A stretch of DNA of 34,571 nt. Origin: Alphaproteobacteria bacterium (GTDB taxonomy: Bacteria; Pseudomonadota; Alphaproteobacteria; Rhodobacterales; Rhodobacteraceae). Numbering within the stretch: the first letter of the stretch is position 1; the number at the start of each line of letters is the position of its first letter. The position numbers were made by a program, and so were the translations under genes. The notes beneath the pieces are model-generated. The model was given only the letters and a program-made list of their open reading frames with translations. It did not search any database and was not told where the DNA came from. Of this stretch, positions 26,182 to 34,571 are shown one piece after another. The stretch is from NCBI GenBank assembly GCA_030429495.1, contig JAUIFH010000014.1:1-34571 (forward strand). Reading direction: 5' to 3'.

Positions 26182-26556
26182 ATGCGGATGTGCCAGATCA
26201 CCCCGTTCGTTCCCTGTTCCCGGCTCGACCGGCAGATCGGATTCTATCGCGACATCCTGGGGTTCGCGGTTGGCTTCGCCGCCGAGAACTACGCCTTCCT
26301 CAGGCGCGATGATGTCGCTGTGCGGCTTGTCGAGGTCGACCGGACCGTCGACCTGCGTCACCCGGAGCGGGAAGGATCGTTCTACATCGACGTACGGGAG
26401 ATCGACGCGCTTTACCGGTCGCTCGAGCCAGCTTTGCTCACGCTGCCGGCGGGGCGGGTGCGGGCGCCGTTCGATCAGGATTACGGTCAGCGCGAATTCC
26501 ACGTTGCCGATGAGGACTGCACGCTCGTCTTCTTCGGCGAACCGGTCGGGCGCTGA
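26182..26556 (+). CDS. VOC-superfamily (glyoxalase/bleomycin resistance-like) protein
   Basis: The 124-residue protein begins MRMCQITPFVPCSRLDRQIGFYRDILGFAVGFAAENYAFLRRDDVAVRLVEVD and ends with FHVADEDCTLVFFGEPVGR. A beta-alpha-beta-beta-beta repeat with FYRDILGF and a QREFHVADEDCTLVFF end is the vicinal-oxygen-chelate fold, close to bleomycin-resistance-type proteins. ATG 26182 follows GAGGTG and is preferred over an in-frame start at 26029, which would add unrelated sequence. Activity cannot be predicted. Confidence 0.82.
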   Translation: MRMCQITPFVPCSRLDRQIGFYRDILGFAVGFAAENYAFLRRDDVAVRLVEVDRTVDLRHPEREGSFYIDVREIDALYRSLEPALLTLPAGRVRAPFDQDYGQREFHVADEDCTLVFFGEPVGR

Positions 26557-26559
26557 CTC

Positions 26560-27981
26560 TCAGGCAGCCGATCCGCCCACCGTCAGACCACCGATCAGGA
26601 GCGTCGGCTGGCCCACGCCCACGGGAACCCATTGCCCCGCCTTGCCGCAATTGCCAATCCCGGGGTCGAGCGTCATGTCGTTGCCGATGGCGCGGATGTT
26701 TTTCAGCGCCGTCGCCCCGTCGCCGATAAGCGTCGCGCCCTTCACCGGGTCGCCGACGATGCCGTTCTTCACGCGGTAGGCCTCGGTGCAGGAAAAGACG
26801 AACTTGCCGTTGGTGATGTCGACCTGCCCTCCGCCGAAGCCCACGGCATAGATACCGTCCTTCACATCCGCCACGATGTCGCCGGGCTGTGCATTGCCGG
26901 ACAGCATGTAGGTGTTCGTCATCCGCGGCATCGGGATGTGGGCGAAGCTCTCGCGCCGCCCGTTGCCGGTGGGCTTCACGCCCATCAATCGGGCATTCTG
27001 GCGATCCTGCATGTAACCGACGAGGATACCGTCCTCGATCAGCACGTTCTTGCCCGATGGCGTGCCCTCGTCGTCGACCGTGAGCGATCCGCGGCGGTCG
27101 GGGATGGTGCCGTCGTCCAGAACCGTCACGCCCTTCGCGGCGACTTGCTGCCCCATGAGCCCCGCGAAGGCCGAGGTCTTCTTGCGGTTGAAGTCGCCTT
27201 CAAGCCCGTGGCCGACGGCCTCGTGCAGGAGAATTCCGGGCCAGCCGGCACCGAGCGCCACCTCCATGACGCCCGCCGGCGCCGGAACGGCGCGGAGGTT
27301 GACGAGCGCGATCCTCAGCGCCTCGCGTGCGGCGTCCTGCCAGTGTTCCGGCGTCATCAGCCCGGCCAGACCGGTGCGACCGCCGCCGCCGGTGCTTCCC
27401 GATTCGCGGCGGCCGTTTTCCTCGACGATGACCGAGACGTTGAGGCGCGCCATCGGCCGGATGTCGGAGACGAGCCCGCCTTCGGGGCGAAGGATGAACA
27501 CCTCCTGCAGGGAGGCGGCGATGGTGGCCGAGACCTGCACTACGCGGGGATCGAGCGCGCGGGCGAAGGCGTCCATCTCGCGCAGTGTCTCTACCTTCAC
27601 GCCGAAGGCGGCGCCTGCCATCGGGTCGGCGTCGCCATAGAGCTTGCGGTTGGTGCGGACCGGGGGCGGTGCCATCACGCCGCCGCCGTCGCCGATGGCG
27701 AGGCGCGCGGTCTCGGCCGCGCGCGTCAGCGCGGTTTCGGAGATCTCCGTCGAATGGGCATAGCCGGCGACTTCGCCGTTCACGGCGCGCAGTCCGAATC
27801 CTTCTGAAGCGTCATAGCTTGCGTTCTTCAGGCGACCGTCGTCGAAAACCAGCGCCTCGGAGCGGCGACGTTCGAGAAAAAGCTCTCCGTCATCGGCCCC
27901 CGCCGTCGCGTCGCGCAGAATCGCAAGCGCGCGCTCCGGATCGAGATGGGTCTCGAACGGTGAAAATCGGGCATCTGTCAT
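26560..27981 (-). CDS. tldD: Metalloprotease TldD
   Basis: The 473-residue protein has the TldD/PmbA layout with the zinc motif HEAVGHGLEGDFNRKKTSAF and the C-terminal SGNAQPGDIVADVKDGIYAVGFGGGQVDITNGKFVFSCTEAYRVKNG and IRAIGNDMTLDPGIGNCGKAGQWVPVG. TldD pairs with TldE (PmbA) to process modified peptides and degrade antitoxins such as CcdA. No tldE gene is adjacent. The stop is three bases from the convergent VOC gene stop. Confidence 0.95.
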   Translation of the reverse strand: MTDARFSPFETHLDPERALAILRDATAGADDGELFLERRRSEALVFDDGRLKNASYDASEGFGLRAVNGEVAGYAHSTEISETALTRAAETARLAIGDGGGVMAPPPVRTNRKLYGDADPMAGAAFGVKVETLREMDAFARALDPRVVQVSATIAASLQEVFILRPEGGLVSDIRPMARLNVSVIVEENGRRESGSTGGGGRTGLAGLMTPEHWQDAAREALRIALVNLRAVPAPAGVMEVALGAGWPGILLHEAVGHGLEGDFNRKKTSAFAGLMGQQVAAKGVTVLDDGTIPDRRGSLTVDDEGTPSGKNVLIEDGILVGYMQDRQNARLMGVKPTGNGRRESFAHIPMPRMTNTYMLSGNAQPGDIVADVKDGIYAVGFGGGQVDITNGKFVFSCTEAYRVKNGIVGDPVKGATLIGDGATALKNIRAIGNDMTLDPGIGNCGKAGQWVPVGVGQPTLLIGGLTVGGSAA

Positions 27982-28001
27982 CGGCTGTGCCTTCGCGGTC
28001 C

Positions 28002-28015
28002 TTGATTTCGATCAA
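28002..28015. promoter_or_regulatory. Perfect FNR/FnrL-type box before the cytochrome oxidase operon
   Basis: TTGATTTCGATCAA matches the consensus TTGAT-N4-ATCAA exactly. It lies 20 bases from the tldD start and 143 bases before coxB. If the TAATAT at 28060-28065 is the -10, the box centre lies near -63, close to a class I position; it could instead repress tldD. Confidence 0.75.
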
Positions 28016-28059
28016 AATGCGGCTGTTTACCGCGCTGGTTTCGCTTGTCGCATTCCTTC

Positions 28060-28065
28060 TAATAT
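28060..28065 (+). promoter_or_regulatory. Probable -10 element for the coxB operon
   Basis: TAATAT is close to the TATAAT consensus in an AT-richer stretch 94 bases before the coxB start. The best -35 candidate 17 bases upstream (GGTTTC) is weak, which would suit an activator-dependent promoter. Confidence 0.35.
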
Positions 28066-28158
28066 GATTTTACAGAGCGCGTATACAACCGGCCCGCCCG
28101 CTCCGGCGTCGGGTCTGGAAGCGGCAACCAGAAGCCGCGGCAGGAACGGGAACACGAT

Positions 28159-29022
28159 ATGCGCATTGCGACCTTTCTTTCCGGCCTCGGGGCCGCGTTG
28201 ACCTCCACCATGATGGCCGCTGCCGCCATGGCTCAGGACGGGATCACCGGCCTTGAGATCGTCGGCGCCCCCCATGCAGACGGCACGGGCTTCCAGCCGG
28301 CGGCGACTGAACTCGCCCGGGATCAACAGTGGCTTGACCACATGCTCCTGTGGCTTTGCATCGCCGTTGCGGGCTTCGTCGTCCTGCTTCTCGCCATCGT
28401 GATCCTGCGGTTCAACAGCCGGTCCAACCCGACGCCCGCGAAGTTCACCCACAACACGCCGGTCGAGATCGTGTGGACCCTGATCCCGGTCCTGATCCTC
28501 GTCGTGCTCGGTTCCTTCTCACTGCCGATCCTGTTCAAGCAGCAGGAGATTCCGGAGGGCGATGTCGTCATCAAGGCGATCGGCAACCAGTGGTACTGGT
28601 CCTACGAATACCCCGATGAAGAGATCGCCTTCGACAGCTTCATGCTGGGCCGCGAAGGGCTTGAGGCGGCTGGCTACTCGCAGAGCGAATACCTGCTCGC
28701 GACTGATACGGCCGTTGTCGTTCCGGTGAACAAGACCGTCGTGGTGCAGGTCACTGCGGCAGACGTGATCCATTCCTGGACGGTGCCGGCCTTCGCCGTG
28801 AAGCAGGACGCGGTTCCCGGCCGGATCGCGGAGCTGTGGTTCAAGGCAGAACGCGAAGGCATCTACTTCGGCCAGTGTTCGGAGCTTTGCGGCAAGGATC
28901 ACGCCTATATGCCGATCACCGTGAAGGTCGTGAGCCAGGAGGTCTATGACGACTGGGTCCAGCGCACCAAGACGGCGGGCCTTGGTGTCTCGGCGCCGGT
29001 CCAGGTCGCGCAGGCCGACTGA
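28159..29022 (+). CDS. coxB: Cytochrome c oxidase subunit II (aa3 type)
   Basis: The 287-residue protein has a signal peptide ending AMAQDG, two membrane helices ([22 protein letters not shown] and [22 protein letters not shown]), the QWYWSYEYP motif and the CuA site [18 protein letters not shown] ... [15 protein letters not shown], with the two Cys, two His and Met ligands. It accepts electrons from cytochrome c in the terminal oxidase. It begins the operon coxB-ctaB-small ORF-ctaG-ctaE; subunit I is not in the window. Often called ctaC in this group. Confidence 0.97.
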   Translation: MRIATFLSGLGAALTSTMMAAAAMAQDGITGLEIVGAPHADGTGFQPAATELARDQQWLDHMLLWLCIAVAGFVVLLLAIVILRFNSRSNPTPAKFTHNTPVEIVWTLIPVLILVVLGSFSLPILFKQQEIPEGDVVIKAIGNQWYWSYEYPDEEIAFDSFMLGREGLEAAGYSQSEYLLATDTAVVVPVNKTVVVQVTAADVIHSWTVPAFAVKQDAVPGRIAELWFKAEREGIYFGQCSELCGKDHAYMPITVKVVSQEVYDDWVQRTKTAGLGVSAPVQVAQAD

Positions 29023-29069
29023 GCGGGCGCGGGGCGCGGCCCGTCCGCGCCCTTCCAGGGAGGAATGAC

Positions 29070-30002
29070 ATGAGCGATCTGAGCGCCATCGACCACGGGC
29101 AGGAGGCGGGCTTCGGCGACTACGTCCAGCTCCTGAAGCCGCGTGTCATGTCGCTGGTCGTCTTCACGGCGATGGTCGGGCTGATTGTCGCACCGGGCCA
29201 TGTCCACCCCTTTGTCGCCTTCACCGCGATCCTGTTCATCGCCCTCGGTGGCGGTGCTTCGGGCGCGCTGAACATGTGGTACGACGCCGATATCGACCGC
29301 GTCATGCGCCGGACCCAAGGCCGACCGATCCCGGCGGGCCGGGTGACTGAGGGCGAGGCGCTGGGCCTAGGCCTTGCGCTGTCGGTGCTCTCCTGCCTCA
29401 TGCTCGGGCTGGCGACGAACTGGTTCGCGGGCGCGTTCCTGGGCTTCACGATCTTCTTCTACGTCGTGATCTACACGATGTGGCTAAAGCGCTCGACGCC
29501 GCAGAACATCGTCATCGGCGGCGCCGCGGGGGCCTTCCCGCCGATGATCGGCTGGGCTGCGGTCACCGGCGGAGCGAGCGTTGAATCGCTTCTCATGTTC
29601 CTGCTGATTTTCATGTGGACGCCGCCGCATTTCTGGTCGCTCGCGTTGTTCATGAAGGACGACTATTCGCGGGCCGGCGTGCCGATGCTGACGGTCACGC
29701 ACGGACGCCGCGCCGCGCGGCGCCATATCCTCGCCTACACGCTGCTGCTCGCACCGTTTCCGCTGGCGCTGGCGCTGAGTTCGATCGGCGGACCGGTGAC
29801 GCTGGCGGCAAGCGTCGTGCTGAACCTGATCTTCATTCTCGGCGCGGTTCGCATCGTCCGGCGCGACGAAGCGTCGGCGGAGGCTGACGGATACAAGGCC
29901 GAGAAGGCGTTCTTCCGCTTCTCGCTCGCCTATCTCTTCCTGCATTTCAGCGCGCTTCTTGTCGAAGCGGGCCTTGCGCCCTTCGGACTGGGGGGCTGGT
30001 GA
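29070..30002 (+). CDS. ctaB: Heme o synthase (protoheme IX farnesyltransferase)
   Basis: The 310-residue UbiA-family membrane protein has [26 protein letters not shown], the first Asp-rich motif of heme o synthases, and [33 protein letters not shown]. About eight to nine membrane helices are visible. It attaches farnesyl to heme b to give heme o, the precursor of heme a. GGGAGGA lies just before the ATG. It overlaps the following small ORF (TGATG). Confidence 0.96.
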   Translation: MSDLSAIDHGQEAGFGDYVQLLKPRVMSLVVFTAMVGLIVAPGHVHPFVAFTAILFIALGGGASGALNMWYDADIDRVMRRTQGRPIPAGRVTEGEALGLGLALSVLSCLMLGLATNWFAGAFLGFTIFFYVVIYTMWLKRSTPQNIVIGGAAGAFPPMIGWAAVTGGASVESLLMFLLIFMWTPPHFWSLALFMKDDYSRAGVPMLTVTHGRRAARRHILAYTLLLAPFPLALALSSIGGPVTLAASVVLNLIFILGAVRIVRRDEASAEADGYKAEKAFFRFSLAYLFLHFSALLVEAGLAPFGLGGW

Positions 30003-30166
30003 TGGCGCTCAGGCAGGAACACGAGATTTACAACCGCCGGCTGGGCCGGAATCTTGGTCTGGGCCTTGTTCTGCTGGCCTTCGTTGCGCTGATCTTCGGG
30101 CTTACGGTCGTGAAGATCTCGCATCTGGAAGAAGGCAAGCTGCCGTCGGCGGAGGCATCGCAATGA
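30002..30166 (+). CDS. Small single-span membrane protein in the oxidase operon
   Basis: The 54-residue protein is [20 protein letters not shown] followed by a hydrophobic span ([19 protein letters not shown]) and a polar tail ending SAEASQ. Its start overlaps the ctaB stop (TGATG) and its stop overlaps the ctaG start (ATGA), so it is translationally coupled to both. A small protein at this place occurs in cox clusters of related bacteria; I cannot assign a function with certainty but a role in oxidase assembly is likely. Confidence 0.78.
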   Translation: MALRQEHEIYNRRLGRNLGLGLVLLAFVALIFGLTVVKISHLEEGKLPSAEASQ

Positions 30167-30741
30167 CGCGGCCCGACGGAAACCGTCGTCTCGCGGCGAT
30201 GCTGGTCGGCGTCGTGGTTACGATGGGCGCGCTCGCCTGGGCGGCTGTGCCGTTCTACGACTGGTTCTGCCGTGTCACCGGTTACGGCGGTACGACCAAT
30301 GTCGCGACAGGGGAAGCGGCCAGGATTCTCGACGAAATCGTCACCGTCCGCTTCGACGCGAACACCGCGCCGGGGATGCCGTGGGAGTTCCATCCGGTCC
30401 AGCGCGAGATGAAGCTGAAGATTGGCGAGACGGGCATGGCCTTCTACGAGGCTTACAATCCGACGGACCGGCCGGTCGCCGGCACGGCAAGCTACAATGT
30501 CGCGCCCGACCTCGCCGGCTACTACTTCTCGAAGATCCAGTGCTTCTGCTTTACCGAGCAGGTGTTGCAACCCGGCGAGCGGGTGGAGATGCCGGTCGTC
30601 TTCTACGTCGACCCGGACCTCGTGGACGATCGCGATGCCGGCCGCATCCGCAACATCACGCTGAGCTACACCTTCTACGAAACAGAATTGCCCGAGGCGC
30701 AGGCCAGTCTTGCGCCCGCCAAAGGCTCCGACATCAACTGA
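30163..30741 (+). CDS. ctaG: Cytochrome c oxidase assembly protein CtaG/Cox11
   Basis: The 192-residue protein has one N-terminal membrane helix ([36 protein letters not shown]) and a periplasmic beta domain with the copper-binding motif [29 protein letters not shown]. It delivers copper to the CuB site of subunit I. The start ATG overlaps the stop of the small membrane protein. It is followed by ctaE. Confidence 0.95.
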   Translation: MTRPDGNRRLAAMLVGVVVTMGALAWAAVPFYDWFCRVTGYGGTTNVATGEAARILDEIVTVRFDANTAPGMPWEFHPVQREMKLKIGETGMAFYEAYNPTDRPVAGTASYNVAPDLAGYYFSKIQCFCFTEQVLQPGERVEMPVVFYVDPDLVDDRDAGRIRNITLSYTFYETELPEAQASLAPAKGSDIN

Positions 30742-30762
30742 GGCCAAATCAGGGAAACCGAC

Positions 30763-31566
30763 ATGGCGCATGCTAAGAACCACGACTACCATATCCTGAA
30801 ACCCTCGCTTTGGCCGCTGCTGGGGGCCGTCGGCGCATTCGTGATGCTGTTCGGAGCCGTGATGTGGATGAAGGGTATCACGCCCTTCGTTTTCCTGATC
30901 GGCCTCGCGCTGGTGCTTTACGTCATGTACGGCTGGTGGGCGGAAGTGGTCCATGAGGGCGAGACCGGCGATCACACGCCGGTGGTGCGGATCGGCCTGC
31001 GCTACGGCTTCATCCTCTTCATCATGTCCGAGGTGATGTTCTTCTCGGCATGGTTCTGGACCTTCTTCAAGCACGCGCTCTACCCGATGGGTCCGGAAAG
31101 CCCGGCGGTGGACGGCGTCTGGCCGCCGGCGGGTATCGAGACCTTCGATCCCTGGCACCTGCCGCTGATCAACACGCTGATCCTCCTGTGCTCCGGCGCC
31201 GCCGCGACCTGGGCGCACCATGCCATCGCGCACGAGAACAACCGCAAGGACATGATCAACGGCCTCGCGCTCGCGGTATTCCTCGGTGTCTGCTTCACGA
31301 TCCTGCAGGCCTTCGAATACAGCCACGCGGCCTTCGGGTTCGCCGGCAACATCTACGGCGCCTCGTTCTTCATGGCGACGGGCTTCCACGGCGCACATGT
31401 CATCATCGGGACGGTCTTCCTGCTGGTCTGCATGATCCGGGCGACGAAAGGTCATTTCACGCCCGAACAGCATGTCGGCTTCGAGGCTGCGGCGTGGTAC
31501 TGGCACTTCGTCGATGTGGTGTGGCTGTTCCTCTTCGCCGCAATCTACATCTGGGGCAGTGCCTGA
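30763..31566 (+). CDS. ctaE: Cytochrome c oxidase subunit III
   Basis: The 267-residue polytopic protein has the subunit III features [20 protein letters not shown], the membrane Glu in [17 protein letters not shown], and [25 protein letters not shown], ending in [20 protein letters not shown]. Seven helices are consistent. It stabilises the oxidase and supports proton uptake. It is the last gene of the operon before a strong terminator. Confidence 0.96.
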   Translation: MAHAKNHDYHILKPSLWPLLGAVGAFVMLFGAVMWMKGITPFVFLIGLALVLYVMYGWWAEVVHEGETGDHTPVVRIGLRYGFILFIMSEVMFFSAWFWTFFKHALYPMGPESPAVDGVWPPAGIETFDPWHLPLINTLILLCSGAAATWAHHAIAHENNRKDMINGLALAVFLGVCFTILQAFEYSHAAFGFAGNIYGASFFMATGFHGAHVIIGTVFLLVCMIRATKGHFTPEQHVGFEAAAWYWHFVDVVWLFLFAAIYIWGSA

Positions 31567-31587
31567 TCCGGCATCCCTGACCGAATG

Positions 31588-31623
31588 AAAAGCGCGGGGG
31601 GCGACCCCCGCGCTTCGTCTTTG
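31588..31623 (+). terminator. Strong hairpin after ctaE
   Basis: AGCGCGGGGG (31591-31600) and CCCCCGCGCT (31605-31614) form a perfect 10-base-pair stem with a GCGA tetraloop. It is preceded by AAAA and followed by TCGTCTTT, a weak U-rich tail. It ends the cox operon 24 bases after its last stop, and SURF1 starts 17 bases after the stem, so SURF1 would need read-through or its own promoter. Confidence 0.82.
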
Positions 31624-31631
31624 AGGACCCC

Positions 31632-32312
31632 ATGCGCCGCTATCTTTCCGCCCTGATCCTCGGAGCCGGGGGTATCGCGATCCTGCTGTCGCTCGGTTTC
31701 TGGCAGGTGCGGCGGCTGGCGTGGAAGGATGGCGTGATCACGGCCATCGAGGCAAAGATCGGCGCGGAACCGGTGGCGCTGTCGTCTGTCACGGCGCCCG
31801 ATCCGGCGTACGATCTTTACCGGCCGGTCACGGTCGCGGGACGCACGACCGGGGAGGAAGTTCTGGTCCTGTCCGGCAAGAAAGGGCAGGGCGCCGGGTT
31901 CGAGGTGATCTCGGTCTTCGAAACCGATGATGGCATCCGCATCCTTCTCGATCGCGGTTTCGTCCCCGAAGCCGCGCGCGATACGCCCCGCCCGCCGGTA
32001 GCGCTGGAGGTCACAGGTAACCTGCACTGGCCGAACGATGCCGACAGCTACACACCGCCGCCCGACACTGAGACGGGTCTCTGGTTCGCACGCGATGTCA
32101 CGGCGATGTCCGAAAGCGTCAAGACTTTGCCGCTTCTTGTCGTTGCCCGCAAAACGGCCGGCGACGCCCAAGGTATCGTCCCGGTGGCGGTGGACACGTC
32201 CCACATCCCCAATGACCACCGCCAGTACGCGATCACCTGGTTTTCCCTCGCCGCCGTCTGGGCGGGGATGACAGCGTTTCTGCTCTGGCGTATCAGGCAG
32301 CGGAAGAATTGA
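31632..32312 (+). CDS. SURF1-family protein
   Basis: The 226-residue protein has an N-terminal helix (LSALILGAGGIAILLSLGFWQVRRLAWKDGVI) and a C-terminal helix (WFSLAAVWAGMTAFLLWRIRQ), with LYRPVTVAGRTTGEEVLVLS and ILLDRGFVPEAAR between them. This is the SURF1 topology. SURF1 (Surf1c in Paracoccus) binds heme a and supports its insertion in subunit I. It follows the oxidase operon after a terminator hairpin. Confidence 0.92.
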   Translation: MRRYLSALILGAGGIAILLSLGFWQVRRLAWKDGVITAIEAKIGAEPVALSSVTAPDPAYDLYRPVTVAGRTTGEEVLVLSGKKGQGAGFEVISVFETDDGIRILLDRGFVPEAARDTPRPPVALEVTGNLHWPNDADSYTPPPDTETGLWFARDVTAMSESVKTLPLLVVARKTAGDAQGIVPVAVDTSHIPNDHRQYAITWFSLAAVWAGMTAFLLWRIRQRKN

Positions 32313-32321
32313 GGAACTGAC

Positions 32322-33713
32322 ATGCGCTATATCTCGACGCGGGGCGAGGCTCCGGTTCTGGGTTTCGGCGAGGCGATGCTGACCGGCCTTGCCCGCGATG
32401 GCGGGCTTTATGTGCCGGAGACGATCCCGACGCTTTCGGCAGACGAGATCCGGGCGCTTGGCGGGCTTGCTTACGAAGAGGCCGCGTTCCGCGTGATGCG
32501 ACCCTTCGTCGGTGACGCCTTCAGCGATGAGGAGTTCCGCGCGGCTATCGCGAAAGCCTATGAAGGCTTCGGCCATACCGCCCGCGCGTCGCTGGTGCAG
32601 CTTGCGCCCAACCATTTCCTTCTGGAGCTTTTCCACGGCCCCACGCTCGCGTTCAAGGATTTCGCGATGCAGTTGATCGGACAGCTCTTTCAGATCGCGC
32701 TGAAGCGCGAGGGCCGCCGCGTCACCATCGTCGGTGCGACTTCGGGCGACACCGGTTCGGCAGCTATCGAGGCGTTCCGGGGCCTCGACAATGTCGACGT
32801 CTTCATCCTCTTCCCCGAAGGCCGGGTGTCCGAGGTACAGCGCCGTCAGATGACGACGCCGTCTGAAGCCAATGTGCACGCGCTGGCGCTGAAGGGCGAT
32901 TTCGACGATTGCCAGGCGCGGCTGAAGGACATGTTCAACCATTTCGAATTCCGCGATGCGGTGGGACTGGCCGGTGTCAATTCGATCAACTGGGCGCGGG
33001 TACTGGCGCAGGTCGTCTATTACTTCACCTCTGCCGTGTCGCTCGGCGCGCCGGATCGCAAAGTCAGCTTTACCGTTCCGACCGGCAACTTTGGCGACAT
33101 CTTCGCGGGCTACATCGCCAAACGCATGGGCCTGCCCATCGACAAGCTGGTGATCGCGACCAACCAGAACGACATCCTTCACCGCTGCCTGACGACCGGA
33201 CGGTACGAGATGGACGGGGTGAAGCCGTCGATCTCGCCGTCGATGGATATCCAGATTTCCTCCAACTTCGAACGAGCGCTTTTTGACGCCTATAGCCGCG
33301 ACGGCAAGGCGGTATCGGCGCTCATGGCCGAGATGAAGGAGACGGGCGGTTTCACCGTCAGCCAGGGCGCGCTTCAGACGTTGCGCGACCTCTTCGCCTC
33401 GGGCCGGGTGTCAGAGGAAGAGACGCTCGCCACCATCGCAGCGATGCATGATGCAACGGGCGAGCTTCTTTGCCCGCACACGGCGGTCGGCGTCGCCGTC
33501 GCGGATGTGAAACGCGATCCGATCGTGCCGATGATCACGCTTTCCACCGCGCATCCGGCGAAATTCCCTGATGCGGTCGAAAAAGCCACGGGTCTGCGCC
33601 CGGACCTGCCCGAACGCATGGGTGATCTTTTCTCCCGCCCCGAACGTGTTACATCTGTGCCGAACGATCTGGCGGCCCTTGAGGCGCTGGTCCATGAAAG
33701 GCGGAAGACTTGA
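32322..33713 (+). CDS. thrC: Threonine synthase
   Basis: The 463-residue PLP enzyme begins MRYISTRGEAPVLGFGEAMLTGLARDGGLYVPETIP, with the PLP Lys in GPTLAFKDFAMQLIGQLFQ and the phosphate-binding loop GATSGDTGSAAIEAF. PTGNFGDIFAGYIAKRMGLP is also typical of the fold. It converts phosphohomoserine to threonine. It is the long, ThrC2-type form. It is 9 bases from SURF1 and overlaps the M16 peptidase gene by four. Confidence 0.97.
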   Translation: MRYISTRGEAPVLGFGEAMLTGLARDGGLYVPETIPTLSADEIRALGGLAYEEAAFRVMRPFVGDAFSDEEFRAAIAKAYEGFGHTARASLVQLAPNHFLLELFHGPTLAFKDFAMQLIGQLFQIALKREGRRVTIVGATSGDTGSAAIEAFRGLDNVDVFILFPEGRVSEVQRRQMTTPSEANVHALALKGDFDDCQARLKDMFNHFEFRDAVGLAGVNSINWARVLAQVVYYFTSAVSLGAPDRKVSFTVPTGNFGDIFAGYIAKRMGLPIDKLVIATNQNDILHRCLTTGRYEMDGVKPSISPSMDIQISSNFERALFDAYSRDGKAVSALMAEMKETGGFTVSQGALQTLRDLFASGRVSEEETLATIAAMHDATGELLCPHTAVGVAVADVKRDPIVPMITLSTAHPAKFPDAVEKATGLRPDLPERMGDLFSRPERVTSVPNDLAALEALVHERRKT

Positions 33714-34571
33714 CGATCAGACTGACCACCCTGCCGAACGGGTTGCGCATCGTGACCGAACGGATGCCTGGGCTTGCCTCGGCCTCCCTCGGCATATGGT
33801 TGACGGCGGGCGGGCGGCACGAGCGGCTGGAACAGAACGGCATCGCACATTTCCTTGAGCATATGGCGTTCAAGGGCACGGCGCGGCGCACGGCGCTGCA
33901 GATCGCCGAAGAGATCGAGGATGTGGGCGGCTATATCAACGCCTATACAAGCCGCGAGATGACAGCCTATTACGCCCGCGTGCTTGAGGCCGACGTGCCC
34001 CTCGCGCTTGACGTAATTTCCGACATCGTGCTGAACCCGGTCTTCGACGAGAAAGAGATCGAGACCGAGCGCCATGTGATCTTGCAGGAGATCGGGCAGG
34101 CGCTGGATACGCCCGACGACATCATCTTTGACTGGCTGCAGGAAGCGGCCTTCCCGGATCAGGCGCTGGGGCGCACGATCCTCGGCCCCGCCGAACGCGT
34201 CTCCAGCTTTGGCCGCCGTGATCTGACGGGCTTTGTCGGCGAACATTACGGGCCCGACCAGATGATCCTTTCGGCCGCCGGCGCGGTCGATCACGACGCC
34301 ATTGTCAGGGCTGCGGAGGCGATTTTTGGCGCCCTGAAACCCGTCGGCGCGCTGCCCCTGCAACCTGCCGCCTGGGCGGGAGGGGAGCGGCGCGAGGTCA
34401 AGGATCTGGAACAGGTCCATTTTGCCATGGGATTCGAGGCGCCCGCAGTCACCGCTGACGATTTCTTCACCGGACAGGTCTATGCGACAGCCCTTGGCGG
34501 TGGCATGTCCTCGCGCCTGTTCCAGAAGATCCGGGAAGAACGCGGGCTGTGTTATTCGATCTACGCGCAGG
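33710..34571 (+). CDS. M16 family peptidase, N-terminal part (cut by the window edge)
   Basis: The open frame runs to the window end (287 complete codons visible). It reads (M)TIRLTTLPNGLRIVTERMPGLASASLGIWLTAGGRHE, then the inverted zinc motif HFLEH in GIAHFLEHMAFKGTARR, and the second acidic part EIETERHVILQEI. It resembles the mitochondrial processing peptidase beta subunit. The start is a TTG that overlaps the thrC stop (TTGA) with GGCGGA upstream. Function in bacteria is not well defined. Confidence 0.92.
   Translation, partial: MTIRLTTLPNGLRIVTERMPGLASASLGIWLTAGGRHERLEQNGIAHFLEHMAFKGTARRTALQIAEEIEDVGGYINAYTSREMTAYYARVLEADVPLALDVISDIVLNPVFDEKEIETERHVILQEIGQALDTPDDIIFDWLQEAAFPDQALGRTILGPAERVSSFGRRDLTGFVGEHYGPDQMILSAAGAVDHDAIVRAAEAIFGALKPVGALPLQPAAWAGGERREVKDLEQVHFAMGFEAPAVTADDFFTGQVYATALGGGMSSRLFQKIREERGLCYSIYAQ

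Noticed and set aside
31545-33182. A 545-codon open frame antisense to SURF1 and thrC
   Set aside because: It spans two clear genes and a terminator hairpin and has no domain pattern.

Overview
The window is a GC-rich chromosomal segment from an alphaproteobacterium, most probably a member of the Rhodobacteraceae (Rhodobacter/Paracoccus/Rhodovulum relatives). Supporting signs are a GcrA cell-cycle regulator, the ctaC-ctaB-small ORF-ctaG-ctaE order of an aa3-type cytochrome oxidase cluster followed by SURF1, thrC and an M16 peptidase, two perfect FNR/FnrL-type palindromes, and a small Rhodobacterales-type DUF6455 protein. It looks like core chromosome: no insertion sequence, phage, tRNA, rRNA or CRISPR array was found.

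Layout. 1-106: 5' end of a Flp-type pilin gene (minus strand). 457-2761: lytic transglycosylase and a HAD-UbiA fusion resembling polyprenyl-phosphate phosphoribosyltransferase. 2758-4665: a small unknown protein, an M48 lipoprotein protease, a DUF6455 protein behind a perfect FNR box, and a YigZ/IMPACT domain protein. 4826-8666 (minus): rimO, a two-gene ABC-2 exporter, a long imperfect palindrome, and gcrA. 8886-11220 (plus): a putative Arg-rich leader peptide, argD and argF. 11241-15469 (minus): TauE/SafE permease, hrpB, DUF3108 protein. 15596-16573: meaB. 16587-19628 (minus): a compact operon of a flippase-like membrane protein, a DprE1-like oxidase and a DprE2-like reductase. 19700-21314 (minus): scoA, scoB and a GNAT protein. 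21403-25965 (minus): L,D-transpeptidase, topA, dprA. 26182-27981: VOC protein and tldD. 28159-31566: coxB/ctaB/small membrane protein/ctaG/ctaE, terminated by a strong hairpin. 31632-34571: SURF1, thrC and the beginning of an M16 peptidase.

The most interesting theme is a possible decaprenylphosphoryl-D-arabinose (DPA) type pathway in a Gram-negative bacterium. The HAD-UbiA fusion could make and dephosphorylate polyprenyl-phosphoryl-phosphoribose, the DprE1/DprE2 pair could epimerise ribose to arabinose at C2', and the flippase-like protein encoded with them could move the lipid-linked sugar. The DprE1-like protein has alanine where mycobacterial DprE1 has the benzothiazinone-reactive cysteine. 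No arabinosyltransferase or acceptor is visible, so the end product is unknown.

Regulatory signals form a second theme: perfect FNR boxes before the DUF6455 gene and before the cytochrome oxidase operon, near-consensus CtrA boxes before dprA and the Flp pilin, an Arg-rich upstream ORF before argD-argF, and a hairpin that covers the ribosome binding site of scoA. All of these are sequence-based predictions.
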